IMG/VR virus record: IMGVR_UViG_3300010883_000062
Location: 1-46,397 of that record
Reading direction: 5' to 3' (one strand)
Origin: a virus
DNA length: 46,397 nt
The notes beneath the pieces were generated by a model that was given only the letters and a program-made list of their open reading frames with translations, made no database searches and was not told the DNA's origin. Both the position numbers and the translations under genes were made by a program. Below are positions 8,894 to 19,200 of this stretch, piece after piece. Within the stretch, counting starts at the first letter, position 1. Each line of letters starts with the position of its first letter.

Positions 8894-9301
8894 ATGGCAA
8901 CAGCACTTGACAATGCTTTAGGGCCAGTAGCAGCGCAAATGGTCAATCAGTTTGGCACAACGGTTACTATGCGCGGCGGTGAGGTTTCCAGCTACAACGC
9001 ACAGACAGGTGTCCTCACAAAAACGGTTGAGGAAGCGGAACGTAAAGCAATAATAGACGCAGCAACAGCAATGCAAGGTGCAGGGGCCAAAACGACCAGT
9101 AAAGGTTCGAAACCAAATGCAACCGATAGCTCATATGATAAATCAACCCTCACTTTATTAATGGCAAGATTTGGCGAAGAGTTTGCACCCCAAACAGGAT
9201 ATTTAATTTCATTTGGTGGAAAAACATATGCAATTCAATCTGTAACTCCATTGTATTCTGGGGATGAAATTGCAACTTACTCTTTGGTGGTTTCATTATG
9301 A
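8894..9301 (+). CDS. Head-tail connector/stopper-like protein
   Basis: 135 aa, with GGAAAGG upstream of the ATG. The sequence has an N-terminal helix (ALDNALGPVAAQMVNQFGTTVTM) followed by beta-rich segments (GYLISFGGKTYAIQSVTPLYSGDEIATYSLVVSL). This matches the usual look of short head-completion (stopper) proteins in HK97-like phages. It directly precedes and overlaps (4 bases) a gp10-family gene, which is the standard neck order: connector, gp10, tail terminator, tail tube. Function is assigned mainly from synteny. Confidence 0.5.
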   Translation: MATALDNALGPVAAQMVNQFGTTVTMRGGEVSSYNAQTGVLTKTVEEAERKAIIDAATAMQGAGAKTTSKGSKPNATDSSYDKSTLTLLMARFGEEFAPQTGYLISFGGKTYAIQSVTPLYSGDEIATYSLVVSL

Positions 9302-9693
9302 CGGATAAGACTTTTGAATTAGATGTTTCTAAATTTATAGAACAAGCTGGCATAAATGTTGAAACAGCAATTCGCAGAGTTTCATTCGATGTTTTAAATA
9401 AAGCAAAGGCCAATACGAGAGTGGATACTGGTCGGCTGCGCGGCTCTTGGAATATTACTGAGGAAGTAGTTGATTTAACTGTATTGCCAGAAGCCCCAAG
9501 CGCAGCGGGTGAGCATTACGGTGCAGACACACAAAATACAGTTGGATACATCAGTGGGAAAAACGAGGTTTATATAACGAACAACGTAGAATATGCACCA
9601 TTTATAGATTTAAAGGACAACATTGTTGACCTAACGGTGGCGCAAGTAGAAGCAGAAATAAATGCAACACTAAGAGAGCTAGATAAAGGATGA
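9298..9693 (+). CDS. HK97 gp10-like neck protein
   Basis: 131 aa, overlapping the previous gene by 4 bases. It contains the family signature: an N-terminal helix (AIRRVSFDVLNKAKANTRVDTGRLRGSW) and then NEVYITNNVEYAPFIDLKD; the VDTGRLRGSW and NNVEYAPFI segments are diagnostic of the HK97 gp10 / head-tail joining family. It is expected to act at the head-tail interface during assembly. A 44-base gap containing a TTACAAAACGTAA element separates it from the next gene. Confidence 0.75.
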   Translation: MTDKTFELDVSKFIEQAGINVETAIRRVSFDVLNKAKANTRVDTGRLRGSWNITEEVVDLTVLPEAPSAAGEHYGADTQNTVGYISGKNEVYITNNVEYAPFIDLKDNIVDLTVAQVEAEINATLRELDKG

Positions 9694-9709
9694 ACTTTGT
9701 CCTATAATA

Positions 9710-9722
9710 TTACAAAACGTAA
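9710..9722. promoter_or_regulatory. Dispersed near-palindrome TTACAAAACGTAA
   Basis: This copy of the 13-base element lies directly behind a TATAAT hexamer (9703-9708) and 15 bases before the tail-terminator start. It is the only copy inside the tail block. It may be an operator. Confidence 0.4.
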
Positions 9723-9737
9723 TAAACGGTCAGAATA

Positions 9738-10148
9738 ATGGGCAGTTTTGCAGATGAACGCGCAGCTATAGAAAAGCGTCTCAAAGATAACTGGACAACT
9801 ACGCCAGTTGTTTTTGATAATGTTGGGTTTCGTCCAACGGACAGTGCTTATGTTGCAATTTTTATTCAAAACGCATCTGCCACACAAATTGAATTAACAG
9901 GCGCAACTCCACGCCACAGATACACAGGACTTATTTCGATCCAGATTTTTACAGATGCAAACTCTGGCTCAAACACTGCAAGAACTTATGCCGATACGAT
10001 AGCCGCTATCTTTCGGAATCAAACCTTTAGCAGTGGCAACAGCGGCACAATCGTTTGTCGATCCCCCAATGTCCAAAGAGTCGGGGTTGTCGAGGGCAGA
10101 TACCAATTAAATTTAACAGTTCCCTTTTTAAGGGACGCAACCACTTAG
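9738..10148 (+). CDS. Tail terminator-like protein (DUF4128-like)
   Basis: 136 aa. The N-terminus (FADERAAIEKRLKDNW) followed by YVAIFIQNASATQIELTG, RHRYTGLISIQIFTDANSG and RYQLNLTVPFLRDAT is the layout of the tail-terminator / DUF4128 family, which caps the tail tube and joins it to the neck. It lies directly before the tail tube gene (9-base gap), as expected. Length is normal for the family. Confidence 0.7.
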   Translation: MGSFADERAAIEKRLKDNWTTTPVVFDNVGFRPTDSAYVAIFIQNASATQIELTGATPRHRYTGLISIQIFTDANSGSNTARTYADTIAAIFRNQTFSSGNSGTIVCRSPNVQRVGVVEGRYQLNLTVPFLRDATT

Positions 10149-10157
10149 AGGTTCACG

Positions 10158-11141
10158 ATGACAGATACAAATCGCGCATCCCTGCTGCTTGCTCCACAAA
10201 CAGCTTGGGGAACAGTCGCAGCGGCAACCGTTGAAAGTAAAGCCCTTCGAATAACAGGAGAAAGCATTGCTTACAATATTACAAACACGCAATCAGATGA
10301 AATAAGGCCAGATCGAAATGTGTCTGACCTTATCCGCACAGATGCATCTGTGGCTGGCGACATAAACTTTGAAATGTCTTTTGGCGGCACGTACACAGCT
10401 AGTGGCACAAACAATCACGGCATGTGTGAATTGTTCGAGGGTGTAATGTGCAGCGCATACAGCACAAACGTCCTTAAAAATGGGACAACCAAAAAAGCCT
10501 ACACTTTAGAAAAGCAATTTGGTGGAATAGCATCAGGGCAAGGCGGTTTTCACAGAGTAAAAGATATTGTTTTTGACGGCATGACATTGAACTTGTCGGC
10601 TGGAAGCATTGTCACAGGCTCTGTAAGCTGCATAGGAAGCGCATTAGATGTCAGCGATACGACACAACTAAAAGCCCCTGCCGCCGCTTCTGCGAGTGCC
10701 ACAGAGGTTATGAACGCAATTGATGATGTAACACTAATCCAAGAGGGCGATAGTTTGTCAGGTTTGGCAAAATGTATGAGCCTTTCGCTAACCGTTGCAA
10801 ATAATTTACGGATCAATAATGAGATTGGAACGCTGGGCGCAGCAAACATTGGTTTGGGTCAGTTTGTGGTGACAGGCAACATGAGTGTCTACTTTGAAAC
10901 CAAGGCACTTTATGACAAATACATTGCTGGCACAAACTCAGGTTTGAAATTCAAAGTTGAAGATAATGCCAATACAAACGGCAACTCATATACATTCGAA
11001 ATCCCACTTATGGAGTTTACAAGCGGCACAGTGGTCGCTGGTTCTTCAAATGCTGATGTGATGGTTGAAATGGGCTTTCAAGGAAAATATGACACTACAG
11101 AAGCATGTACTCTGAAGATCACAAGGGCAGACGCATCATAA
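10158..11141 (+). CDS. Major tail tube protein
   Basis: 327 aa, with AGAGGTTCACG before the ATG. The sequence starts TNRASLLLAPQTAWGTVAAA and continues with beta-strand-rich segments (SVAGDINFEMSFGGTY, YTLEKQFGGIASGQGGF, GMTLNLSAGSIVTGSVSCIG, VEMGFQGKYD). This matches the phage tail-tube family with the opening pattern 'P(E/Q)TxWGTxP' and two Ig-like halves. Its position between the tail terminator and the chaperone pair supports the call. It is expected to be the most abundant tail protein. Confidence 0.8.
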   Translation: MTDTNRASLLLAPQTAWGTVAAATVESKALRITGESIAYNITNTQSDEIRPDRNVSDLIRTDASVAGDINFEMSFGGTYTASGTNNHGMCELFEGVMCSAYSTNVLKNGTTKKAYTLEKQFGGIASGQGGFHRVKDIVFDGMTLNLSAGSIVTGSVSCIGSALDVSDTTQLKAPAAASASATEVMNAIDDVTLIQEGDSLSGLAKCMSLSLTVANNLRINNEIGTLGAANIGLGQFVVTGNMSVYFETKALYDKYIAGTNSGLKFKVEDNANTNGNSYTFEIPLMEFTSGTVVAGSSNADVMVEMGFQGKYDTTEACTLKITRADAS

Positions 11142-11147
11142 TCTAAA

Positions 11148-11177
11148 GCGCGGTCAAAGGCAGTGACCAGACCGCGC
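11148..11177 (+). terminator. Strong hairpin after the tail tube gene
   Basis: A perfect 8-bp stem, GCGCGGTC (11148-11155) and GACCGCGC (11170-11177), sits just behind the tail tube stop. An alternative inner pairing GGTCA/TGACC overlaps it. No U tract follows, so partial termination or 3'-end protection of the abundant tail-tube mRNA is more likely than full termination. Confidence 0.55.
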
Positions 11178-11197
11178 ATTAACCCACGGAGAATATA

Positions 11198-11596
11198 ATG
11201 GATTTAACAAACGTAAAGGTTGACAAAAAAACGCAGTCGGAAGGGGTTTGGGTCGAATATGACAATGAAACCTCGTTTCTGGTGGCGCGGATGGGTAACC
11301 CAAAATTCAAACAACGATTTACGGCACTTATGTCTCCACACCAAAGAAAGTTTGATGCTGGCAAATTAGATGTAGAAATGCAATCGCAGATCATGGCGAG
11401 GGCTGTTTCAGAAACAATATTGCTGGATTGGAATGGTCTGAAAATGGATGGAAAGGAACTGAACTACACAAAGGAAAAAGCCTTCGAAATTTTATCTGAT
11501 CCAACCGCTGAAGAGTTTCTTGCGATTATAATTGAATACGCCCAAGACAACGAAAACTATAGAAATGAAAAGCTGGAAGGGATGGCAAAAAACTAA
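11198..11596 (+). CDS. Tail assembly chaperone (G-type product)
   Basis: 132 aa, with ACGGAGAATATA before the ATG. It is an alpha-helical protein (VEYDNETSFLVARMGNPKFKQRF, AEEFLAIIIEYAQDNENYRNE) of the size and position of lambda gpG-type chaperones between tail tube and tape measure. The end carries A AAA AAC directly before its TAA stop, so a fraction of ribosomes can slip -1 and make a longer G-T protein from the next frame. It should bind the tape measure protein during tail assembly and be absent from the virion. Confidence 0.75.
   Translation: MDLTNVKVDKKTQSEGVWVEYDNETSFLVARMGNPKFKQRFTALMSPHQRKFDAGKLDVEMQSQIMARAVSETILLDWNGLKMDGKELNYTKEKAFEILSDPTAEEFLAIIIEYAQDNENYRNEKLEGMAKN
11587..11593 (+). 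promoter_or_regulatory. Programmed -1 ribosomal frameshift site A AAA AAC
   Basis: The canonical slippery heptamer is in phase with the upstream chaperone codons (GCA AAA AAC TAA). A -1 shift reads on through CTA AAA ATC TGG without a stop into the downstream chaperone frame, joining the two products. This is the known lambda G/GT arrangement. The stop codon sits immediately behind the site. Confidence 0.8.
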
Positions 11597-11616
11597 AAAT
11601 CTGGATTCGATGGCAA

Positions 11617-11907
11617 ATGCAATGGGGCCACTATGAAGAACGACTTCTTAATGGAACAATTGATGCAATCCAAATGCCGTTTTTAAAATCGCGTCCAGAC
11701 ATAACCCACGATGAATCAGAAATTGTAGAAGCGTTTCAGTTCCTGACATCAAGTCGCAACATAGGCATGGCGGTTGGCGCAATCCCCTTTGGAGAAATTG
11801 CACGATTTGCTGAAATGACAAGCCAGAGAGATTTTTGGGGTTTCATTCTACTGGTTCAAACTTTGGACAATGAATATGTCACAATTGCGAGTGAAAAGAC
11901 AAAATGA
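11617..11907 (+). CDS. Tail assembly chaperone T extension (expressed by -1 frameshift)
   Basis: 96 aa from the first ATG, but the frame is open back to the slippery site, so the product is most likely the C-terminal part of a G-T fusion (junction ...MAKKLKIWIRWQMQWGHYEERL...). No good ribosome binding site precedes the ATG at 11617. The W-rich start (WIRWQMQWGHYEERLLNGT) and the helical rest are typical of gpT-type extensions. It overlaps the tape measure start by 4 bases. Confidence 0.7.
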   Translation: MQWGHYEERLLNGTIDAIQMPFLKSRPDITHDESEIVEAFQFLTSSRNIGMAVGAIPFGEIARFAEMTSQRDFWGFILLVQTLDNEYVTIASEKTK

Positions 11908-14558
11908 GTACACTAGCTAGGCTAAACATTCTTGTTGATGCAGAAAGCGCGAAGCGGTCTTTGCGAAGTCTTGAGGGCGTTGCAAGACGAAGTGCAGGGG
12001 TAATCACAGGCGCATTTACTCGCGCAATCGGTGTCATGCGCGGTATGACCAGACAGATATTTTCACTTAAAGCAGCGTTTATTAGTTTGGGTGCTGGCTT
12101 AGTAATTAGAGATTTTATCAAAGTTGCAAACACGCTTGAACAAGTGCGTTTTCAAATGGTTGCTGTTACCAAAGACACGAATATTGCTAATAAAATTTTT
12201 AAGAATACACGCCAGTTTGCGTCTGAAGTTTCGTTTAGTTTTGAAGATTTAATTGGTTCATCAAACCGTATGGCGGCACAGTTAAAAGGTAACATCAAAG
12301 AAGTTGATTTTTTCTTGAGGGCTGCGGCTGATATTTCAGCAGTTTCTGGTCTTACGATGGAAGAAAGCACAAATAACTTAATGCGTATGCTTGCGGCTGG
12401 CGCAGCATCGGCTGACCAGTTTAGAGAAAAAGGCGTTCTTGCAATGCTTGGTTTTACGGCTGGTGTTGCATACAGCGCAGATGAAACCAAGAAAAAGCTA
12501 GTAGCAGCGTTTCAAGATGGTGGCAGTATTGTGCAGGGTGTTGCCAAGCAAATGTCGAATACATTCACTGGTACACTTTCGATGATTGGCGATAAGATTT
12601 TTGACCTTAAAGCAACAGTGATGGAAGCTGGTGTTTTTGATTTTCTGAAAGAAGCAGCAAGAGTTATCAATGAAGATTTAGATAGCTCAATGAAGTTTTT
12701 AAAGCAAAACGCAACACAGGTCGGAGCAACAATTACAAAATTCTTAAAAGATACTGTTTTGTTTGCGGCAAGTGCGGTTGATACTATTGGAAACGTCATT
12801 AATGGCATACGCAACTTTTTTGATGTTCTTTCAGATAATTACAACGCGACAAATGCACTGACAAACAATCAAATAGCTGGCATGGGTCTTGTCGGTTATA
12901 TTCTGTTTGGCGCGGCTGGGGGGCTTGCTGCGGTTGCTGGCGGCATTTTGAGCAATCTATCGAATGTTATTATAAAATGGTTGGCAAGCACGATGGCATC
13001 CATGATGGGTTTAATGAGAACCCAGATGGAAAGTTTCAGTGGTAGTGTAAATGCTGGCGATTTAATTGGTCTAAGTGGTGCGAAAGGTTTTAAGAAAAGT
13101 TTAAGTGAAACTATTGGCTATGCCTACGGCGGCAAACATAGAAGTGCCGCTGAAGTATTTGCAGCCGCACAAACAAGGGCTGGTGAAAGCAACAGAATAA
13201 GTAAAAGCCCACAAGAAACGGCTGGGTCTTATGGAAATCAATTAGCAGGGGCGCATTTTTATAACAATAATATGGCAAATATTGTTTCGGTTTTGTCTGA
13301 AAATGTTAAACTTTTATCAAGCGATCAAAATCCTACAATGGATCGAACTACTTTTAATGAGTTTATGGGCTATGTTGAAAAGTCTGGTTATACGATCACA
13401 GAAAAAGGAGTTATATCAAATCAAGGCTTTAAAAACTCTTTGCCGATTGTTGGAGATTTAATAACAAAAGCATATCAGCAATCATTTAAAGCCGAAGAAA
13501 CTTTAAAAAATGTAAGCCCAGATATTCAAGTTGATACCAGCGGAATAGAGGGAATTGTAAACAGTATTATTACTGATAGCGGCAAGTTTTTAACAAATCA
13601 GGCAAGTGGTGATCGACCAACAGACAGCACTTTTTTCTATGACGAAGCTACATCAAGATTAGAAAGAATGAACCTTGGGCCAAAGTTTGGAGTTCCAGAC
13701 GCAATTGGCCCGACAGGTGGTACTGGTGGTGGTTTGCCACCAAGCAGCACTGCAACTGCCACAGGGCCAGCTACGCCACTGGCAGCGCATGTTCTACAGC
13801 AACAACTAACAACCGTTATCGCAGAAAATATTGAAAAACTAAAAAGCGGCGAAATGACGTTTGAAAAGTTTAACCGTCAAAAAGAATTAATGACTAAACT
13901 GATTGCTGCTGAAATTCCATTAGTTGGCGCACTCACGACTGAACAACAAAAAGAAAAAGATGGTATTATTGCATTATTCAATCAGACCAAAAAATATGAA
14001 AAGATGCTCGAAAAGTTAGGCATCACTTATCAGGACACAGCCAATAATATTTCGAAGGGTTTTTTAACAGCGGCTGCATTGGCTGGTAATACCGCAGAAA
14101 AAACAATGCAGTTTGGTCAGCAAATGTATCAAAGCCTAGAAAATGGCTTGGACTCATTTATTACCTCTGGTGATTTTAAATTTAGAAACTTTATGTTGAA
14201 CTTGGCGCAGCAATTTTTGATGATGCAAGCGCAGTTGGCTTTGTCGAGGCTGACAACAGCTTTGTTTGGTGGAATGCTTGCTGGTGGTGGGCCAGTGATG
14301 CCCAATCGCGCCTACGTTGTCGGTGAGCGTGGCAGGGAGGTGTTTCAACCAAATCAAGCAGGGCGCATGATACCTAATAATGAATTAGGCGGCGGCGGTG
14401 TCACAATTCATCAAAGTTTTGATTTTAGAAACGCAGATCAGTTTACAGAAGCGCGGTTACGTCAACAAGCGGCGGTCATTAAAGAAAGTACGCGCAATTC
14501 AATTTATCAGGATATGCAAGACGGTGGTTCAGTCAGTAAAATAAGTGGGCGTAGATAA
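11904..14558 (+). CDS. Tape measure protein
   Basis: 884 aa, starting in an ATGA overlap with the chaperone extension. It is helix-rich, with the N-terminal tape-measure pattern (VDAESAKRSLRSLEGVARRS, TLEQVRFQMVAVTKDTNIANKIF, FREKGVLAMLGF), a hydrophobic Gly-rich segment at about residues 325-365 (LVGYILFGAAGGLAAVAGGI), and the typical C-terminus GGGPVMPNRAYVVGERGREVFQPNQ. It sets tail length and is ejected ahead of the DNA. At about 0.15 nm per residue the length suggests a tail of roughly 130 nm; that figure is inference. Confidence 0.9.
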   Translation: MSTLARLNILVDAESAKRSLRSLEGVARRSAGVITGAFTRAIGVMRGMTRQIFSLKAAFISLGAGLVIRDFIKVANTLEQVRFQMVAVTKDTNIANKIFKNTRQFASEVSFSFEDLIGSSNRMAAQLKGNIKEVDFFLRAAADISAVSGLTMEESTNNLMRMLAAGAASADQFREKGVLAMLGFTAGVAYSADETKKKLVAAFQDGGSIVQGVAKQMSNTFTGTLSMIGDKIFDLKATVMEAGVFDFLKEAARVINEDLDSSMKFLKQNATQVGATITKFLKDTVLFAASAVDTIGNVINGIRNFFDVLSDNYNATNALTNNQIAGMGLVGYILFGAAGGLAAVAGGILSNLSNVIIKWLASTMASMMGLMRTQMESFSGSVNAGDLIGLSGAKGFKKSLSETIGYAYGGKHRSAAEVFAAAQTRAGESNRISKSPQETAGSYGNQLAGAHFYNNNMANIVSVLSENVKLLSSDQNPTMDRTTFNEFMGYVEKSGYTITEKGVISNQGFKNSLPIVGDLITKAYQQSFKAEETLKNVSPDIQVDTSGIEGIVNSIITDSGKFLTNQASGDRPTDSTFFYDEATSRLERMNLGPKFGVPDAIGPTGGTGGGLPPSSTATATGPATPLAAHVLQQQLTTVIAENIEKLKSGEMTFEKFNRQKELMTKLIAAEIPLVGALTTEQQKEKDGIIALFNQTKKYEKMLEKLGITYQDTANNISKGFLTAAALAGNTAEKTMQFGQQMYQSLENGLDSFITSGDFKFRNFMLNLAQQFLMMQAQLALSRLTTALFGGMLAGGGPVMPNRAYVVGERGREVFQPNQAGRMIPNNELGGGGVTIHQSFDFRNADQFTEARLRQQAAVIKESTRNSIYQDMQDGGSVSKISGRR

Positions 14559-15205
14559 TGGCATTAATTTCTTTCCCAAGCATTATAAATCCATCGTCTT
14601 TAAGTTTTGGACTGCAAGGTTCAGCGCAATCTTTTGTTTCTGAGTTCACTGGCTCAAGTCAGTATGTTCGATTGCCAGCGGCTAGATGGTATGGAACTGC
14701 AAACTGGAACAATTTATCAGGCGATGACTTTGAGAATTTAAAAGTATTCATGGCGCAACTTGAAGGGCCATTTAATACGTTTGCATTTGGCGATATTAGC
14801 AAAGACACATCAGCATCTGAACTACCAGCCACCGTTGTGCTAGAAAACAATGCACAAGTGGCGGCACACTCAACCAGCTTTACTGTGGCGCGGTCTAGCA
14901 GCGAAAGCAGTTCATCTATCACTGGAACAAAAATAGCGTTTAAAAAGGGCGATTATTTTCATGTTATATCTGCGGCTGGTCAGGAATTAAAACTTATTAC
15001 TGCGGATACAAATTTGACAGGCAACTCAGGCACTGGAACTTTAAGTTTTGCGCCAGCCTTGCGCGGTATTCTTGCAGCAAATTCAAACCTCACAAGACAC
15101 GCGCCGAGGGGCATTATGCGGCTTGCTAGTAACGATCAAACCTCTTGGGATATTGCCCCACCAGTAATAGGTCAGTTTGGCTTTAGTTTCTTGGAGAGTT
15201 ATTAA
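14558..15205 (+). CDS. Distal tail / minor tail protein
   Basis: 215 aa, overlapping the tape measure stop (TAATG). The N-terminus (ISFPSIINPSSLSFGLQG) and the motifs RWYGTANWNNLSGDDFENLKVFMAQLEGPFNTFAFGD and RHAPRGIMRLASN resemble the lambda gpM/distal-tail-like proteins that sit between tape measure and tip hub. It has no membrane or enzyme motifs. It is the first of four coupled genes leading to the tip protein. Confidence 0.6.
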   Translation: MALISFPSIINPSSLSFGLQGSAQSFVSEFTGSSQYVRLPAARWYGTANWNNLSGDDFENLKVFMAQLEGPFNTFAFGDISKDTSASELPATVVLENNAQVAAHSTSFTVARSSSESSSSITGTKIAFKKGDYFHVISAAGQELKLITADTNLTGNSGTGTLSFAPALRGILAANSNLTRHAPRGIMRLASNDQTSWDIAPPVIGQFGFSFLESY

Positions 15206-15828
15206 TGTCGAGAGCATTCGATAGCACAGCGCAAACAGCAAGGGCTGGTGATTTTGCGAGGGCTTATTTTATAAGATTAGTTGTTCCAAACTGGACTGCG
15301 GCCCCTTTTGCAGATGGCGTATTAAGGTTCAATACGTCTGAATTAGACTTTGATGTAAATGGGCCAGATGATGATGCTGTGAAAACATATTACGGCGCGG
15401 CTGGTGTAATGGCAGTAGAGTCAATAAAAGAACAGGCAGAGTTAAAAAGAAACGGCATACAGATTATATTTTCTGGGCTTAATAACGAACTTTTAAATTT
15501 ATTTTTGACCAGCACTTACGACATAAACAGAACGGAAACTTTTGTTTATGATGCAGCAATGAATCCAAGCGGTGTAATTGAACACGCAAATATAAATTTA
15601 GTGAGAGTTCATAAAGGTTTAGTTGACAGCGTAAAATATAAAACCAGCAAAAGCAGCACAACTATTGTAATAAAAACGGTCAGTCAATTTTCAGATTGGT
15701 CACGGCCTAGATTTATTGGGTTAGGCGATGCTTCTCAAAAAAACAAAGACAATACAGATCAATCATTACGATTTTTATCTGGTGGTGTCGGAACAATAGA
15801 AAAAGTGACTTGGGGGGCTGGCGAATAA
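15205..15828 (+). CDS. Minor tail protein (gpL/DUF1833-like position)
   Basis: 207 aa, coupled to the previous gene (TAATG). It starts with a helical segment (TAQTARAGDFARAYFIRL) followed by beta-rich parts (LRFNTSELDFDV, IKEQAELKRNGIQIIFSGLNNELLNLFLTSTYD, VRVHKGLVDSVKYKTSKSSTTIVIKTVSQFSDWSRPRF). The last segment, ending SDWSRPRF, is a recognisable feature of tail proteins located before the NlpC/P60 gene. It probably forms part of the tip hub. Confidence 0.6.
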   Translation: MSRAFDSTAQTARAGDFARAYFIRLVVPNWTAAPFADGVLRFNTSELDFDVNGPDDDAVKTYYGAAGVMAVESIKEQAELKRNGIQIIFSGLNNELLNLFLTSTYDINRTETFVYDAAMNPSGVIEHANINLVRVHKGLVDSVKYKTSKSSTTIVIKTVSQFSDWSRPRFIGLGDASQKNKDNTDQSLRFLSGGVGTIEKVTWGAGE

Positions 15829-16238
15829 TGCTTCACGCCCACATGATGAGGTCAATGTCCTCGCAGTTTAAATACGGCGAAAGTGACTGCGTTTTGTTTA
15901 TTGGTCGATATTTTGAAAAACTTGGCGCACCCATATTTAAAACGATAGAAGAAACAATTTTTATCAATAAGCACAACTGGCCCAAGTCGTTCAAAGAGTT
16001 AGAAGATGTTTCAGAAAAACTTGGCTACAAAAACGTAGGCCATATGCACGAAATATTAATTAATAAGATTGGCTTTACAAAAGCAAAAACGCCTCAAGAC
16101 GGTGATCTTATTTTAGATGAAGATACTTATAGGTTGGGTTTGGGCTGGCATGGCGGCGGCGCGTTTTTAGAAGCAAGAGATGGGCTTGCGGTAAGCTGTA
16201 GAGATTTTTCGAAAAGGTGGGTTTATGACAGGATTTGA
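15828..16238 (+). CDS. NlpC/P60-like tail tip peptidase (DUF6950-like)
   Basis: 136 aa. I chose the ATG at 15828 because it overlaps the preceding stop (TAATG); an upstream start would enter the neighbour's coding region. The motif FKYGESDCVLFIGRYFEKLG carries the expected catalytic Cys, GDLILDE is the usual GD segment, and LGWHGGGAFLEARDGL supplies a candidate catalytic His. The family cuts or binds peptidoglycan at the tail tip. It lies between the minor tail protein and the tip protein, as in lambda gpK. Confidence 0.7.
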   Translation: MLHAHMMRSMSSQFKYGESDCVLFIGRYFEKLGAPIFKTIEETIFINKHNWPKSFKELEDVSEKLGYKNVGHMHEILINKIGFTKAKTPQDGDLILDEDTYRLGLGWHGGGAFLEARDGLAVSCRDFSKRWVYDRI

Positions 16239-19200
16239 AGCCTTTGTAGTTGAACTTCTGTTAAAGGTTGGAATACCTGTCGGAACAGGTATGCATATTG
16301 CTTCAGCTGCTTCTATTCTTGCAGTTAGCGCAGGCGCAAAACGAATAGCCGAAATAAAAGCGGCTGAAATCGAAGCTGACATGAGGCGCAAGGCGCGAAA
16401 TCGTGCGGTTGAAATTCAAGGTTTACAAATAGGCACGACAGCCCCACGGCGTTTTATATACGGGCAAATGCTTGTAAACGGTCACTTGATTTTTCAAGAA
16501 ACGGCTGGAACTGACAATCGCGATTTATATAGAATGGTTTATTTGGGTGAAGGCCCGATAAGCAATGCGGATCAGTTATATTTTAACGAAAAGCAAATGA
16601 CTGATGTTGCAGGGTCATTAACAAGTGCTGGCGGCACAACGCCCACTAGCGCAAGTGAATACTACACATATGCAAGAGTAAAGGTTGGTTCAAACGGTGG
16701 AGCAAACAGCACAGCCAGTGGAAGCCACACGGCGGCTTTAATTGCTAATACAGAGTGGACAAACGTCTGTAAAATGACAGGCAATGCTTGGATGGCCTAC
16801 ACGCTGACCCACAACAACGAAGTTTGGTCACAAGGCGCACCCAATATTCGGGTTCGTGTCGAAGGTCGCAAGCTATATGATCCAAGGCTAGATGGTGGCG
16901 GCATTGGCGGCGGCACAGGCGCACATAGATATGAAACAAGCAGCACGTGGGCATATTCAAATAACTCCGCACTTTGCGTTTTAGACTTTTTAATTAACGG
17001 TATGAAAGTTGCGGCTGGGGATATTGATTTTGCATCGTTTCGGGCAATGGCTGATATATGCGATGAAGATGTTGTCATTCAGAACGAAGGCGGCTCTAAT
17101 ACCTCACAGAAGCGTTATACTACGAATGGGGTAGCCTTCCTTAACGACGAGGTAATTGCCAGCCTAGAACAACTTCTTGCGCCCTGTCACGGCACACTGG
17201 TTGAGGAGGGTGGCGTTATTAGATTGATAGTGCCAAAAGATGCTTCAACGGTTGTGGTGGGGATTACAGAAGATGATATAATTTCTGAGGTAAATATAAG
17301 TATAAACTCAGAGGTTGCTTCTCGTATTAATAAAGTTTCTGGTACATTTACGGACGCTGACAACAACTATCAGCAAGGCGATTTTAACCCAATATCAAGT
17401 TCTGCATTGATTACGAGTGATGGGCGCGAACATATACAGCAAATCGACTTGGCGTTTGTAACAGATCAGGCAAGGGCGCAGCGGCTGGCATCTATTGTTT
17501 TAAAAGAAAATGCTTTGACAAACACAATGGACATAGTGCTAAAGCCTAAGTTTTCTTATTTAAAAGTAGGCGATGTTGTTACAGTAAAGTTTGAGCCAGA
17601 AAAACTTGCAAATGTTGGAACTGACAGCATTGTAACTACAGCCACAAAATGGACTATTTCTGCTTATGATTTAACGCCAGAGGGCGCAGTCAAAGTTTCG
17701 TTAGAAGAATATCAAGACGCATCTTATTCTTGGAATACGGCTGACCATGATTATCTAACTAGAACAGCCCTTGCGGATAGTTTTGCAGACGCAATTAATC
17801 TTCCTTCATTTGGAACACCAGTAAAAGCAAATTATTTAGACGAAACTGGTAGCCAAGTTTTAGCAGTAAAAATTCCAATTACCCACGCAAGTCATGTAAA
17901 TTTTAAAGGCACTAGGGTAAATTTACTGAGATACGGGGTCGCAGCAAATTCTAGTCAAACATTTGTTGATGTAATTTCGTCAGTTTTTTTGCCAAGCAGT
18001 CAAAACGCTGGGACATTTTTCGGAATGCCAGTGCAGATAGAAACGCAGCACGTTGGAACTTATGTCAGCTACGCATATAAAGTTTCGGGCGCAACAGAAG
18101 TTGAGAACGGTAAAAGTTCAGCGTTAAGAACTCTTGATATAACGTCTTATGTTGGAAAAGATACAACTGCCCCAAGCGTACCCAGTTCGGTAAGCGCAAC
18201 TGGCTCATTTAATCAAATTTTTGTTAAATGGACAAACCCAACTGATATAGATTTTGATCAGGTTCGTGTTTACAGAAACAGTGCAAATAATTCTGGCGGT
18301 GCATCTTTAATTGGTGAAGTTCGCGGCACTTCATTTTTAAATGCTGGGCTGGGCAACACAACATCGTTTTACTATTGGGTTTCATCTGTTGATAAAGTCG
18401 GAAACGAAAGTGCAAAAGTAGCAAGCGGTCAAGCAACAACGTCAGCACAATTACAAGATGGTCAGGATGGCGCAACAGGCCCAACAGGCCCTCAAGGTTC
18501 AACAGGTTCGACAGGCCCACAAGGTTCAACTGGTTCGACAGGAGCAACAGGCCCACAGGGTCCAGTTGGCGCTCAAGGTCTGACAGGCGGTCAGGGCGCG
18601 GCTGGTGCGGATGGAAACGATGCAAATTTAATAATTACATTTAACGGCGCTGACATTCCAATTACGACTAATAATCAAAGTGCTGTTACAGCGACTCAGG
18701 CGCAAATGGACGCCTCATTTATTGCGGCTAATCCTTTGTCTGCAATGAGCGAAATACCAAGCGTGTCAGACGTTTGGTGTAGATTTGTTCAACTTGATGC
18801 TACAAGTGGAGAAGTAGTGACTTCGAGCCACAGGAAATGGGTTTATTCCTCACAAGATTGGACAGCCCATGCAGATCAAGTAGACACTCCTATATTTTCC
18901 CCATTAATGATTTCCGATGAGGCTGTTACTGTTCACCTCACGGCTGGATCAATCAACGCCAATAGATTGCTAATAAATTCCGACGTTACGTTTGCAGAAG
19001 GTGGCGCGTGGTCAGTAAATAAATCAAATTACGCTGATACTTCTGATGGAATGTGGATGGGGAACCCATTAGGAAATGAAGCCTTTGCCTTCGCGGCTAG
19101 TCATAACACTGGTGGCTCTAATGAGCATGGTGTTTTATTTACTGAAACAGAAACGAAACTGATTAATCCAGTAATAAAAAAGGGAACAAGTGTCACTGTC

